A stretch of 64,000 nt of DNA. Origin: Blepharisma japonicum. Lineage: Eukaryota > Ciliophora > Heterotrichea > Heterotrichida > Blepharismidae. Below, in pieces: positions 34,475-45,327 of this stretch (the stretch's first letter is position 1; each line of letters starts with the position of its first letter). The DNA lies in the NCBI GenBank assembly GCA_949751835.1, contig CATKHK010000056.1, forward strand, positions 124,001 through 188,000, read 5' to 3'. The notes below the pieces were generated by a model. That model was not told where the DNA came from and did no database searches. It was given only the letters and a program-made list of their open reading frames with translations. The position numbers were made by a program, and so were the translations under genes.

Positions 34475-35779
34475 ATGCTGAATATAGAAACCCTCAAAGT
34501 TAGTTTTAGAGATGAATTTTACATCATTTCTCCAGTTCCCATAACTCTTACAGAGGTTATTGAATCAATCAAAGAGCAAGTACCAAACGTTTCCTCTGTC
34601 CCAGCTATTTATTATTTTGATAAAGATAACGATAAAATCCGTCTCACCACACAAAAAGCTTACAATTTTTACCTAAATTCTTTCAAAAATCAATCAACAG
34701 TAAAGCTTTATATTGAAGATTCTCGAAAGACCACAGAAAATCTTCCATTACTTCCTTTAAAGCGTGAAATAAAGGAAGAATACTCATCAGCCACAGCTTC
34801 TAAAAGAAGAAGAAACCTAGATCCATCAAGAAAAAAGCGTGCTCCTCCAAGTCTCAAACTTCCAATGTATTATGATGAACAATTAATGCCTTCTGCAAAA
34901 AGCAGCACTGAGCCAGTAAAAGCAGAGTCCAAAACAATCCTTGCTTCTGCAGCTGAAAATGAAGCAAATCAATTCATTCTTGACTGCAAAGGAAAATCAA
35001 AAAGCCCTAATTGGTCCAATTATGTTATGCCTACTGCGTTTCTGAAAGTTGTATCAGTAAGTATTTTTCAAACTGCTCAGCTTTATGGCACTTTGGCAGC
35101 TTCAATCACCTATAAAGTTCCTGTTGAGCTAAGTATCCATTTTTTATATGAATCTCGAGTTTATATAGAAAGTGATAAAGAACGAATAAAATTCAAAAAA
35201 TATGTAGAATGCTTTCAGCCAAATAAAAACAGCAAATTTACACCGAAGTTCTGCCATTCTATAATCCAAAGTCTAAAATCTGAAAATTCTGCTGAAGACC
35301 ACATTCTAAATACTTATAATATTGACGCAAACACATTAAATTTATGAAAAAAAATATTTAAAAAACCTAAAAAACCCTATTTTTCTTCAGATTCTTATCC
35401 GAGGAATTTTAGAGTTCAGCTAGTGAGAGACTATTTAGAAGGGAATTATGAGGATGAAAGTATCAAAATAATATGAAATGTGGACAGAGAAATGATAGAA
35501 AATTGAATTTATACAGAATTAGATGAAAAAGATGAACCAATTTTGATAGATAGAAAGAAAAGGTTTAATAGGGCTGATAAAGAAGAGATTGTGGAAAAAT
35601 ATAAACAAAAGAAGCTGAGCCTTACTGAGATTAAACAGATTTATGGAGTGGGACAAAAAGATCTGAACAAATGGATCAAAACTACAAATAATGGATTTCC
35701 ACTGAGAGATCCATATACTTCGCATAAACCTTCAGATGACTTGGAAAAGGCGTATAGACTATTAGAGTTTTCACAATAG
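34475..35779 (+). CDS. PB1 domain plus helix-turn-helix array protein, copy B
   Basis: Encodes 434 residues, start ATG at 34475 (MLNIETLKVSF). Residues about 6-85 are PB1-like with K8 in strand one and the acidic YYFDKDNDKIRL motif, so it has features of both PB1 faces. Residues 85-165 are a basic linker (KRRRNLDPSRKKRAPP, a probable nuclear signal). From about 170 on come the NQFILDCKGKSKSPNW block and three or four helix-turn-helix-like units, the best being VRDYLEGNYEDESIK...NWI and VEKYKQKKLSLTEIKQIYG...KWI. The end RLLEFSQ matches copy A (KFLEFSS). The HTH units recall those at the N ends of transposases and Pipsqueak-type regulators. No catalytic transposase domain is present. A nuclear regulator is the likely role; not a family I can name. 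Confidence 0.7.
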
Positions 35780-36161
35780 CTAATAAAAAGAGATCAAAAT
35801 GAATTGTGTAAAACTATATTTAATCGATTTTTTATATCACTATGGGATTATTAATTATATATACTTTGCTACTAAAATACTTTTAAAGCAATGTGCTTTG
35901 TATATATAATTAAATCAAGATATATATAAGTAAATTGTTTTTGTAAAACGGATATGTGAGGAATTTTTTGTATTTCTTTAGGCAAATTTTGCATCTATCT
36001 CTAAAATATGCCCATTTGTAAAAATTATACCTGATTTCACTTTTCTTTATATTTCATCATAAAGCATTTTCCATTCATCTTTCTCAAAATTCTCTTCACT
36101 GTTCTGCTCTCTCTAATCCGTTAAAAAATTATATATCAGTGAAAATTCATTTCTTATAAAT
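35780..36161. other. intergenic
   Basis: AT-rich; contains several TATATATAA-like words near 35850-35930 but no repeat array or RNA gene. It should contain the PP2C promoter. Confidence 0.4.
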
Positions 36162-37091
36162 ATGGGACCTTATTTATCCACCCCAAAAACTGAAAAGCGC
36201 ACCTCCACAGGAGAAAATGCTCGCATGCGATTCGCTACATCAGATATGCAAGGGTGGAGAGTAACAATGGAAGACGCCAGAATCGTTAATCTGCAATTAG
36301 ATGCAAACACTGCATTATTTGGTGTTTATGATGGCCATGGTGGTCCAGAAGTTGCTGAATTCGTAACGAGACATCTATGTCAAGAGCTTCTACAGAACCA
36401 AGCATATCGTGAAGGCCGCTTGGAGGACGCTCTAAGGCAATGCTACTTGCGAATGGATGAGCTTCAACAAACCCCAGATGGTATCAGAGAACTTATTAGA
36501 ATTTCCAGAGACTTGCCTGATTCAACTCCAGTCAACATCAACGATAACCAAGTCCAAGCTGGATGCACTGCAGTGTCAGCTTTAATCAGAGGCAATGAAA
36601 TATATGTAGCCAATGCTGGAGATTCACGCTGTGTTCTTAGTAGAGGGGGTCTTGCTGTCGAGCTGTCTATGGACCATAAGCCAGACTTGCCAGAAGAATT
36701 AGAAAGAATTAGGAGAGCTGGAGGAACAGTGGAGGAAGGAAGAGTTATGGGGAACCTTAATTTGAGCAGGTCAATTGGGGATCTGGAGTATAAGAAAAAT
36801 AACAGCATTCCTCAGAAGGACCAAATGATTACAGCTTATCCTGATCTAAGGAGGGAATTATTGACGCCAAATGATGAATTTATTATACTTGCATGTGATG
36901 GAGTTTGGGATATGCTGACTAGCCAACAGTGTGTTGATTTTGTAAGACAAAGAATTGGAAGCAAGAGCTTGAGTGCAATTGTGGAGGAAATGCTGGATAG
37001 ATGTCTTGCACCAGAAATCGGGGCTCATGCAGGACTTGGGTGTGATAATATGACAGCAGTTATAGTTCAGTTTAAACATCCTCTCAACTAG
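36162..37091 (+). CDS. PP2C-type (PPM) Ser/Thr protein phosphatase, myristoylation signal
   Basis: Encodes 309 residues, nearly all catalytic domain. Metal-binding and family motifs are visible: GWRVTMEDAR (E37, D38), VYDGHGG (D57), ANAGDSRCVLSRGG, LSMDHKPD, LNLSRSIGDLEYK, CDGVWD (D246) and GCDNMTAVIV (D295). All metal ligands of the family appear present, so it should be an active Mn/Mg-dependent phosphatase. The N terminus MGPYLSTP has Gly2 and Ser6, a good N-myristoylation signal, placing it on membranes; similar myristoylated PP2Cs are known in ciliates. Intron-free. Confidence 0.95.
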   Translation: MGPYLSTPKTEKRTSTGENARMRFATSDMQGWRVTMEDARIVNLQLDANTALFGVYDGHGGPEVAEFVTRHLCQELLQNQAYREGRLEDALRQCYLRMDELQQTPDGIRELIRISRDLPDSTPVNINDNQVQAGCTAVSALIRGNEIYVANAGDSRCVLSRGGLAVELSMDHKPDLPEELERIRRAGGTVEEGRVMGNLNLSRSIGDLEYKKNNSIPQKDQMITAYPDLRRELLTPNDEFIILACDGVWDMLTSQQCVDFVRQRIGSKSLSAIVEEMLDRCLAPEIGAHAGLGCDNMTAVIVQFKHPLN

Positions 37092-37440
37092 ATAAATCAA
37101 TAAGAATAAAAATTATTTATCTAAAGTACGCTCTGGGATTAGAAGAAAATTAGAGATAAGAAAATTTGAAACGTTCATAAAATTAAGATTATTAGGAAAG
37201 AAAAATAGTTTTTTAAGAAAGAGGTGGATAATAGGTTTTATTAACTAGTTAAGAGCATTCCACTATCATTTATTATATGAATTTGTGTGAATATTTTTAG
37301 GTCTATTGCATTCTATAAGTTAATGTCGATTTCTCTACAAAAAATATAATTAATTAATAATTTTTTTGAAAGATAAAAAATAGTTAATGATATTGCTAGA
37401 GTATTTGATCATTATATTAAATCTTAAAAATATACATATA
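37092..37440. other. intergenic between convergent genes
   Basis: AT-rich 3'-3' spacer; nothing recognised. Confidence 0.4.
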
Positions 37441-38595
37441 TTAAGTTTTATTTCTGAGACCTCTCCATGAATTAAAAATAATTCTTGCTATCATCATTTC
37501 TGAAAAGCTGTTTTTTCTAATTTTTTCTATATAATCTCTATGCTTCCTCAGACTTGTTAAATAAGGCTCTTTCTTCGTGTTCTTTAAAACCAAATTTTGG
37601 TTCTTTTCTTTAAAATTTTTAAATAGATTCTCTATTTGTTTTTCTTTTAAGTTTTGCTGAAAAGAATTTTTTGGCGTGATATCTACATTTGTAAAGCTAT
37701 CTTCAGGGGTACAAGAATTTCCACCAAATTTGGGGCTCTGCACCATATAAGTTTCTGCAGACATCGTCCTGTGATGCCTTTTTCCTCCAAGTTTTACTGT
37801 CACCTCACATATTTCTTTAATTTTATTTTTGTCAATAAAATCTTGAGAGCTTCTTCTGGAGTTTGCTGTAGTGTTAGATACTTTCTCTCTATGAGTGAAT
37901 GCCCTAGAAAGAGGGCTTGCATCTTGTGATATTGATTTATATGATAAACAAGGTATCATTTTATTAGGAGAAATCCTTTCTCTTTGGGTAGAATTAGCTT
38001 TCAATGGAGATCTTCTATGAATTGCTAATATTGTTTCAATATCTAATGGAATCTTTATATGTGAGTGACCATTTGTATTATTTAATACAAGCTTTTGAGT
38101 ATTTCCTCTTTGGTTGCATCTATTTTCATCCCGCTCTGGCTCAGAATTTTCATGAGAAAGTGGGGTCGATGATCTCGATTTTGGTGATGTTGATAAATTT
38201 ACTTTATAAACTTTTTTACAGGGATTCTTTATGTGGAGAAATAGCATTTGAAGTTTATCAGACAATGGAACTGACGTATGGAATCCTGAAATTGCTATAT
38301 ACTTCAAACTTTGTTCGAAATTCTGATAAGAGAACGAAGACTTATTAGATTGATTCTGAGTAACTTTTGTAAAAATTCGCTTTAAGTCAAATGCAGAAAG
38401 CAAATCCTATATAAAAAGTACTGGGACAACATGGCAATTTTTACAAAATTTTCCAAATGCTGTTAAAGAAATTCGATTATCCAGAGGTTTATGATTTGCA
38501 AATATCGTTTTGAGATTCATCTTATTAAGTTCAAATAATGCATCTGGTCCAGCTTGATGGAGTAGCACCTGAGACTTTGCTTTCAAATTATTCAT
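37441..38595 (-). CDS. protein with EF-hand-like N-terminal module; spliced
   Basis: Two exons, 38422-38595 and 37441-38406, joined by removing a 15-nt intron, give 379 residues. The junction reads NCHVVP|DLLSAFDLKR, and makes a continuous helical module (about residues 45-100: FGKFCKNC, LKRIFTKV, FSYQNFEQSLKYIA) of the paired EF-hand-like type often seen in ciliate and flagellar proteins, though the loops lack calcium ligands. The rest is Ser/Lys-rich and disordered with scattered basic patches (GGKRHHRTMS) and ends in a helix, MIARIIFNSWRGL. Without splicing, the frame stops at TAG after 62 codons. A cytoskeletal or ciliary role is a guess. Confidence 0.75.
38407..38421 (-). other. 15-nt intron
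   Basis: On the minus strand GTACTTTTTATATAG, phase 0, with an in-frame TAG as its last codon. Its removal joins two frames that both look coding and restores a continuous helical domain. Confidence 0.85.
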
Positions 38596-38891
38596 TCTTT
38601 TAATTATTCATATTTAAACGCAATCAAAAATTAAATATGCTTGAATAAGTTATTATATAGTTTTTCTATAAGTAGCAAGACGAGCTTTAGAATAGCTGCA
38701 AAATACAGTATTAATCAATTGGAAGGCTTTCCTACTAATTATATTAAATGATGAATTCATAAATTTGTAATAATGATATAAATCAAGGTCTGCATTTGCA
38801 TCGCCCTGGCTATAACAGAGTTTTGACATTTTATCATAAAAATCGGAATTTTCAATAAATTAAAATTCCAATCTACTAGACAATTAAGTTT

Positions 38892-39455
38892 TTAAGTGAT
38901 ATTAACTGGATAATCTATAATCGTTATTTTTGGCTCTTTTCGTAAGATAAGTCTTTCTTCAAAAGCATGATCAGTAACTAATTTCCCATTCAAGTGGTCT
39001 ATATCATGCTGAATTACATTGGCTTCTGTAAAGTTTACTGTCTTCTGTTTCTTTTTCCCTTTCAAATTATAATATTCTACAGTAACTGAATTGTGTCTTT
39101 TAACTAAATATTCGTATTTAGGGATGCTCAAGCACCCTTCTCAGTTTTCACTTGTTTCATTTGATCTCCAGACAATTTCAGGGTTTATGTAATAATCAAA
39201 TGTTTTATGGTATGTTTTTTGGATCCAATTTTTAGGTGGAGAAGCAATAAACATTCTGTATGGCTCTCCAATTTGTGGAGCTGATATACTTAGTCCGAAA
39301 TTTGTCCATACCATATCCCTATATCTAATCGCAAAAACTAGATTGTCTATAATTTCAAGCATTTCTTCATTAAGAGGGAAGGTAACTGGCTTAGCAATGC
39401 TTCTTAAAACGATATTTTTAGTTGTGTGATAGAGGATTTCCACATTCTTTGACAT
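38892..39455 (-). CDS. peptide deformylase-like protein
   Basis: Encodes 187 residues; start is the ATG at 39455 (MSKNVEIL). One TGA (Trp) lies within the second motif. All three deformylase motifs are recognisable: GLSISAPQIG (54-63, usually GxGxAAPQ), EGCLSIP (106-112, metal ligand C108) and QHDIDHLNG (149-157, ligands H150 and H154). The usual catalytic Glu of HExDH is Asp151. The family removes the N-formyl group from new proteins, in eukaryotes mostly in mitochondria; the lack of a clear presequence and the changed motifs leave activity open. Its start is 23 bp from that of the divergent reductase gene. Confidence 0.85.
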
Positions 39456-39478
39456 AATTATTATATTTTCCAATATAA

Positions 39479-40357
39479 ATGGAGAGCTGAATTTTCTGGT
39501 TTATTGGAGGAATCCTTCTAGGACTTGCTGTTTTATTTCTCACTAGAGGTAAAAAGGAGCCTGTATTCTTAGAAGGGGCTAAAAATTGGAAACAAGTGAC
39601 CCTTGTAGAAGCTAAACAAATTTCGCCAGACTCAAAAATTTTTGTTTTCAGCTTTGGAGATCCAAATCTTAGGTTAGGCTTGCCACTAGGACAGCACGTG
39701 ATTTTTAGAGCCAAGATCCCTACAGCTGAGCACCCAGAAGGCGAAATCGTAACACGTAAGTATACTCCAACTTCTAAAATAGACCAAAGAGGTGTCATTG
39801 AGTTGCCAATCAAAATCTACTATAAAAATGTTCATCCAAAATTCCCTGAAGGAGGCAAAATGACTCAGTATTTAGATAGTCTGAAAAAAGGAGATAAATT
39901 AGAAATTTCTGGACCCAAAGGGAGGCTGACTTATTTAGGGAAGGGAAATGTAGATATTGAAGGAGCAAAATTTAAAGTAAAACACTTTGGTTTTATAGCA
40001 GGAGGAACTGGAATTACTCCTTGTTTCCAGTTGATACAGAATATTATTGATAATAATGAAGATATCACTTTATCTTTGGTATATGGAAACCGCACAGAAA
40101 TTGACATTCTGCTCAGAGAAAAATTAGAAGAATTCGTTAATCGCGGAAAATTAGTAGTATACTACACCCTTGATCTTCCTTCAGATGGATGGAAATATGG
40201 AAAAGGGTTTATAAATGAAGAAATGCTTAAAAAATATATGCCGCCTGCTTCAAAAGATACAATTATATGCCACTGTGGGCCTAGCCAAATGAATAGAATG
40301 GTAAGAGAACAACTGAAAGGAATGGGATTTTCTGAGGAGCAAATCTTTAAATTCTAA
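39479..40357 (+). CDS. NADH-cytochrome b5 reductase
   Basis: Encodes 292 residues. The start ATG at 39479 gives an N-terminal membrane anchor (IFWFIGGILLGLAVLFL) containing one TGA (Trp). FAD-binding RKYTP is at 93-97, and the pyridine-nucleotide motifs GGTGITP (175-181) and CGPSQM (266-271) follow. The whole matches membrane-bound cytochrome b5 reductase, which passes electrons from NADH through FAD to cytochrome b5 for lipid desaturation and related reactions, on the ER or outer mitochondrial membrane. Family-typical length, intron-free. Divergent from the deformylase-like gene across 23 bp; the cullin start follows 35 bp after its stop. Confidence 0.95.
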
Positions 40358-40392
40358 TTAGATTTCATAAATATGGTATTAAATATATATAA

Positions 40393-42594
40393 ATGGTAAC
40401 TGTTGAAGAAACCGTAGAAGTATTGAATAAAGAAATAATTGAGCCTATAACGCAGAAAATTTCGAGAAGAGAAAACGTTCAAGTTCCTGCAGAAGTCATT
40501 ATGAGAGCTGTTTGACTAATGAGAAGCACATATGAGGATTATACGACAGGGCATAGCTATTATAGTTTTTATACGGAAACTGTTTCTTCTTTTCTTAGGA
40601 GTAATATATTGCCAAATCTTCTGAGACCTACTGATGATATTTTTGGTTTATTTTTGGCTGAGTGAGAAAATTATAAAATTTTTGTCTACTGAATGAGGCT
40701 AGCTTTTCAATATCTGGAGAGAGGTTATATAGAGTTGCACAAAAAGGACTCATTATCAAAGATTGCTTTTGTATTATTCAAAGAAGAAGCTTTTCAGCCA
40801 GTTGCTTCAAAATTAGGAAATGTTTTAATCAATATGATAGAAGACTATAGAAAAAGCCCAACACTTCGTTATAGAGAACTATCTGTTGCAATCCACAGTT
40901 TTATTGAAATCGAGTACAAAGACCCTCAGATTAAGAAAAATCAATTAGGTGAAATCAAATGGGAAGGAGCAGTTGAAGTAACTGCTTTTTATAAAACATT
41001 TATAGAAGATCCATTACTAGAAAGATCTACAGAGTATTTCTATTCGACTGCAAAAAATTTAAATCTACTTATAGGAACTCATGATTATTTTACATCTGCT
41101 GTAAAATTATTTGAATCTGAAGAGCAATTAGTTATAAATTTGCTACATGAAACTACATTACCATTACTTAATAAAAACCTCAAGCTTCAAATTATGACGT
41201 CTTTTAAAGATGATTATCATCTTTACAAAGCTAATTTCAATAATTTTTTCCAAGACTCCAATATCCCTTCACTTAAAAACCTTTATTCAAGCTGTGAAAA
41301 TGATGAAAATATGAAAAGTTTATTTTTGTTGCAGCTTGAGGTTTATCTAGAGCTTGAAAGCTTGTATATTATTGATCAAGGAAAAAACCTTGAACCAAAA
41401 GACTGCATAAAAGCTTTTCTCAGCTTTATTGGACATGCTGATAAAATTGTTAGAAAATGCTTTGGTAATAATCCTGAATTCAAATCACTAAAAGAAACAA
41501 CAGTTAAAAAAGTGATTAATAGCCGAGCTGATTTAGCGCTCTATACTGCTTTATTTTCTGACGAGCTAATGAAAGGAGAAATCTCAGGTCTCTCAGAAGA
41601 GGATTTAGACTTAGAACTTGAAAAATTAACCGACCTTGTTAGCAATATTTCTGAAAGAGATTTATTCTTTGCAAATTACGCCAAACTTTTAGCATCAAGA
41701 TTAATCAATGACACTGGAACATCCTTACATGCAGAGCTTTCAATTATTTCGAAATTCAAAGCAAAATGTGGAACAGTTCTAACTGATAAATTAAATGTTA
41801 TGATCCATGATATCGATATTTCAAAAGATTTGCTTAAAAAGTATAACGATTCCAAGTCAATGGTTTCGAATTTTGAGTTTAATGTAAAAATTTTGAAATC
41901 AGGAGGATGGCCAGAGCAGGAAGAAATCAAACCAAAAGTCCCGAGAGATATCTTTACACATATTGACAATTTTGCAAAATTTTATATAAATATGCATACT
42001 GGAAGGAAATTAAATTGGTTATATCATCTTGGGAGTGTGGAAGTTAAAACTCTTTATCTAAATCAGCAGTATACATTGATTATGAGCCCTATTCAATACA
42101 TCCTTCTATGGAATATTAACAGCGAAGAAACTAAACTTAGCGAAATCAAATTATTTACAGAACTGCCAGTGCCGTATATAAAAATGCATCTATTAAATTT
42201 TTTCAATCCGAAGCATAATTTACTTCTAAAAGAAAGTCAAGGGAAAAAAATAGGTGAAAATGAAAAAATCAGATTTAACTTACAGTTTGAGAATAAGCAA
42301 AAAAGACTCAATTTTATTGCTGAACCTAAGAAAAATGCACCTAAACCTTCACCAGTAGTTGATGATAATCTTAAGAAAGAAAGAAAATATATACTCGAAG
42401 CCTATATAGTGAAATATGTGAAGTCAAAAAGGTTAGTCGATCATCATGATTTATTAAGTTATATAATGGGACAAACTCTCGATTTCACACCCCAGCCTGA
42501 AGCTATTAAAGATAGCATTGAAGATTTGATATTCAGAGGACTTATAAGAAGAGATGAAGCTCAGTTCAATATTTATCATTATGTTGAAGAATAA
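40393..42594 (+). CDS. cullin (E3 ubiquitin ligase scaffold)
   Basis: Encodes 733 residues with TGA as Trp several times in the first 100 codons; the ATG at 40393 gives the full N terminus. The N-terminal two thirds are helical cullin repeats. The cullin-homology region includes EISGLSEEDLDLELEKL, the LFFANYAKLLASRLIND block and LNWLYHLGSVEVK. The C-terminal winged-helix neddylation site reads IVKYVKSKR, putting the Nedd8 acceptor at K677, followed by the end RRDEAQFNIYHYVEE, close to the canonical Y-x-Y-x-A end. The family holds RBX1-E2 at this end and adaptors at the N end. It resembles CUL1-type cullins, but the subtype is not settled. Cytosol and nucleus. Confidence 0.92.
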
Positions 42595-42643
42595 TTTATA
42601 AATTAATTTCTTATCTTAAAAATAGACTTAAAAAACCACAAAA

Positions 42644-43507
42644 ATGGAGCTGCATTCCAATGAAGAACTTGATTCCACACAAAATCTTAGTATTCCAGAT
42701 GGAACTTATGTTTTTATCCCTGTAGGAGTCCCAGCCTTAGGAAAATCAGTCTTTGTATCTACATTCCGCTCTGTTGCTTCAGAAATTGGTGCCACATTTG
42801 AGATGATTTGCTGCGACACAATTCGAGGCCAATTAATGGAAGAATACACAAAACAGCATGGAAGCTCTGAAGATAAAGAAGTTGTATTCCAAAAAACAGG
42901 CAAAAGAACTAATGAAATATGATACAGTGAAATTGAAAGAGTAGTCGCTCCTCAGTCTAACTTGCATTTTGCATTTCTAGACAAAAACCACCCACCCAAT
43001 GGTGTGAAATCTACAGTTGAAGCTATTAAACGTGGTAACCCTAATGCAATTTTAATAGCACTTGTGCCTGAATGCGAGAAATTGCAGACAGGTGCGTTTT
43101 TTTACCCAATGTCGATTAGACTATTAATTACGTGTTTATGCAGGATTCGTGAGCGAGAAAATCATGAAACATTGTATGGGACAGTAAATAAGAGAATGGG
43201 CGTACTACTGATGATGTATAATCTATATCGAGATATTGAGTGGGAATTTTATGAGAAGAAAAATATGATTATTTTTAGAATTCCATTTACTGATGAGCAT
43301 TTTGAAATAAAAAATCCTGGGGTGGAGGCTGTAATCATTCGTGCTTTGAACTCTTTTCAGCCTGGGAAATTTCCATCTGAAGAGGCTATTAATGAAGTAA
43401 GAGAAATGATTGAAAACTCACATATAGAGTTTTCATATCTAGACTTGTCTACAGCACTCAGATTAGAATTATTTAGAACGTTATCGAGCCGTTCTCGCGC
43501 TCTTTAA
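42644..43507 (+). CDS. P-loop kinase-like protein (tRNA-ligase-kinase-like)
   Basis: Encodes 287 residues, one TGA (Trp) at 42920-42922. A Walker A-type loop is near the N terminus (PVGVPALGKSVF, about residues 27-38), a second motif reads FAFLDKNHPPNG (about 109-120), and a hydrophobic strand ILIALVPEC follows. This order (GxxxxGKS, then D-K/R-N-x-H/P) resembles the polynucleotide kinase domain of fungal-type tRNA ligases and related nucleic-acid kinases, though the ligase and phosphodiesterase domains are missing. It could phosphorylate RNA 5' ends, or be a kinase of another P-loop family. Separated by about 50 bp from the cullin stop, same strand. Confidence 0.6.
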
Positions 43508-43633
43508 TTATTTAATAAAGAAGTTAGAAACATAAAAATATTATTCATATGGAGAATTTATTAAGCTTATGAAATTTTATGATATGGTGATTTTTTGATA
43601 ACATTTTATGGATTTTTTGAGATGCATAATTAA

Positions 43634-45031
43634 ATGATGGAAAATTCTAAACTGCCAGAACCTAATGAAGCCAATCTACTGTATGAAAAAATATTCAACA
43701 CAGAAGATCAAGAAATTGATCCTAACGAAATCCTTAAACAATTAGATATAAATATAAACGATTTAGAAGAAAAACCCTTAAGCTATTTCCAAAACGATCA
43801 GAAGATAAAAGAGCTTGCCGAATTAAGGCTTGAGCATTACAATAGAAAACGTCTTGCCAAGCTAAAGAAAATATATGAATTTCTACACAGAAAAAAATCG
43901 AGAAGTTCCAGTTTCATTTCCCACACAGTCAATATTAGCACTTTTAGCTTATCTGAAATCGACCATACTAATGAATTTTCATTTATTACAGAAAAAAACC
44001 CAACTCAAAGATCTTATCTAGGTGAAACTAATGAGCAAAAATTAGAATGAATTAATCAAAATAATAAAAGAAGAAAAGATGCTGCAAATAAAGCGATAAG
44101 GCTTATTTTACACAATCAAATTGATATATTAGAAAAATTAAAAAAGAAAGACAAAAGATCAAAGGATCATATACTTACACAGATAGAAGAAGCTAAAAGT
44201 AAGAAGAAAAAAGCAAAAAGATTAGAAAATTCAAATAAAAGAGATCGATCTCCTGATGCTACAATAGAAAATGTGTCATTTGAAAGCAAAACACCAACAC
44301 CGTTAGCTGATAGAAGCTTAAAAAGAACCCCTAAAACCAATTTGATATCTTATAGAGAAGATTTAATTGAAAAAGAAATCGAAGAAAAATTGAAAGCTTT
44401 CGAAGCAAAAATGATAAAAGCAAGAGAGAGATGCCAATCTTACTATAAAGAAAAGCTCCAAAGCAAGCCTAAAAGGTGCATTTCAGAACTGAGAAATCGA
44501 AGTGAAGCAGAGAATAATAAGAAAATCTTCTATGAGTTTCAAAGGCCAAGAATTAAATCTACAAGAGATGAGCACTATTTTGAAAAAATAAAAGAATATA
44601 GATCTTCAAAAAATGAGGAAAAAAAAGTAAAAAGTCTGCACCATATAGAAAAACTGAAAGAAGAGCAAGTTCTTATTGAAAGGGCAGCTATAGAAAGAGA
44701 AAAAAAAATTAAAGAGAAAATCGAGAAAAGAAATGAAAAACAAGCAATTCATAATGAGATTTACAAAGAAAAAAATCGACTTTTAATGGAAGATGCTGCA
44801 GAAAATAGAAAAAAACAGGAAAAGATTGAAGAAATGAGAAGCAAAAAAATTATCGAAAATCATATCAAAGGGATTGAAAAAATAAATGCTAGAAAGAGAA
44901 TAAATGACTTAATGGAAATGGAAGCAAGAGAGCGTGATTTTAGTTTGATTGAAGAGCATATTAAAAACAAATATGAAGCGTTTCAACATATTTCGAAAGT
45001 GTATTCTAAGAATCTTAAAATATTGGCATAA
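43634..45031 (+). CDS. Lys/Glu-rich coiled-coil protein
   Basis: Encodes 465 residues with one TGA (Trp, 44048-44050). The first 50 residues are acidic (DPNEILKQLDININDLEE), followed by a basic helix, a Ser/Thr-rich stretch, and, after residue about 240, an almost uninterrupted charged helix of Glu/Lys/Arg (KEEQVLIERAAIEREKKIKEK). Such single-helix or coiled-coil proteins are typical of axoneme, basal body or cortical fibre components of ciliates. No specific family is recognised. Its start is ATG ATG; the first is taken. Confidence 0.75.
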
Positions 45032-45327
45032 AATATGTCTTTCAGACATATATATACCTATAAGTAATGAGATTTTCTGTATAATACATAATTTTTTAAT
45101 CTTCAGCTCAGTCTTATTAAAATATCTTAAATATCAGAATGAAGATAAATTTATACCAATTATAAATGGTTTTATTTAAAAAAATATCCTCAAATGATGT
45201 GATAAAATAAATATTCCTACAAGAAATCAAACCTAGTTTCATCATTCTCAATTTCAATTTCAAATGTTTTATACTCTAAATGTATTGTTATAATATTTCT
45301 ATTTGAATTTGTGACTAATAATTATTA

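Noticed and set aside
32853-35779. A DNA transposon, because of transposase-like HTH units in two adjacent genes
   Set aside because: No DDE or other catalytic domain, no terminal inverted repeats or target duplications are visible, and each protein has a PB1 domain.
36464-36808. 114-codon minus-strand frame inside the PP2C gene
   Set aside because: Shadow of a strongly conserved phosphatase on the other strand.
37441-38403. A 320-codon minus-strand frame starting at TTG taken as a whole gene
   Set aside because: The real model starts at 38595 and splices a 15-nt intron; the TTG is internal.
39456-39473. Six-codon N-terminal extension of the deformylase-like protein from 39473
   Set aside because: It would begin with TTG; the first ATG is at 39455.
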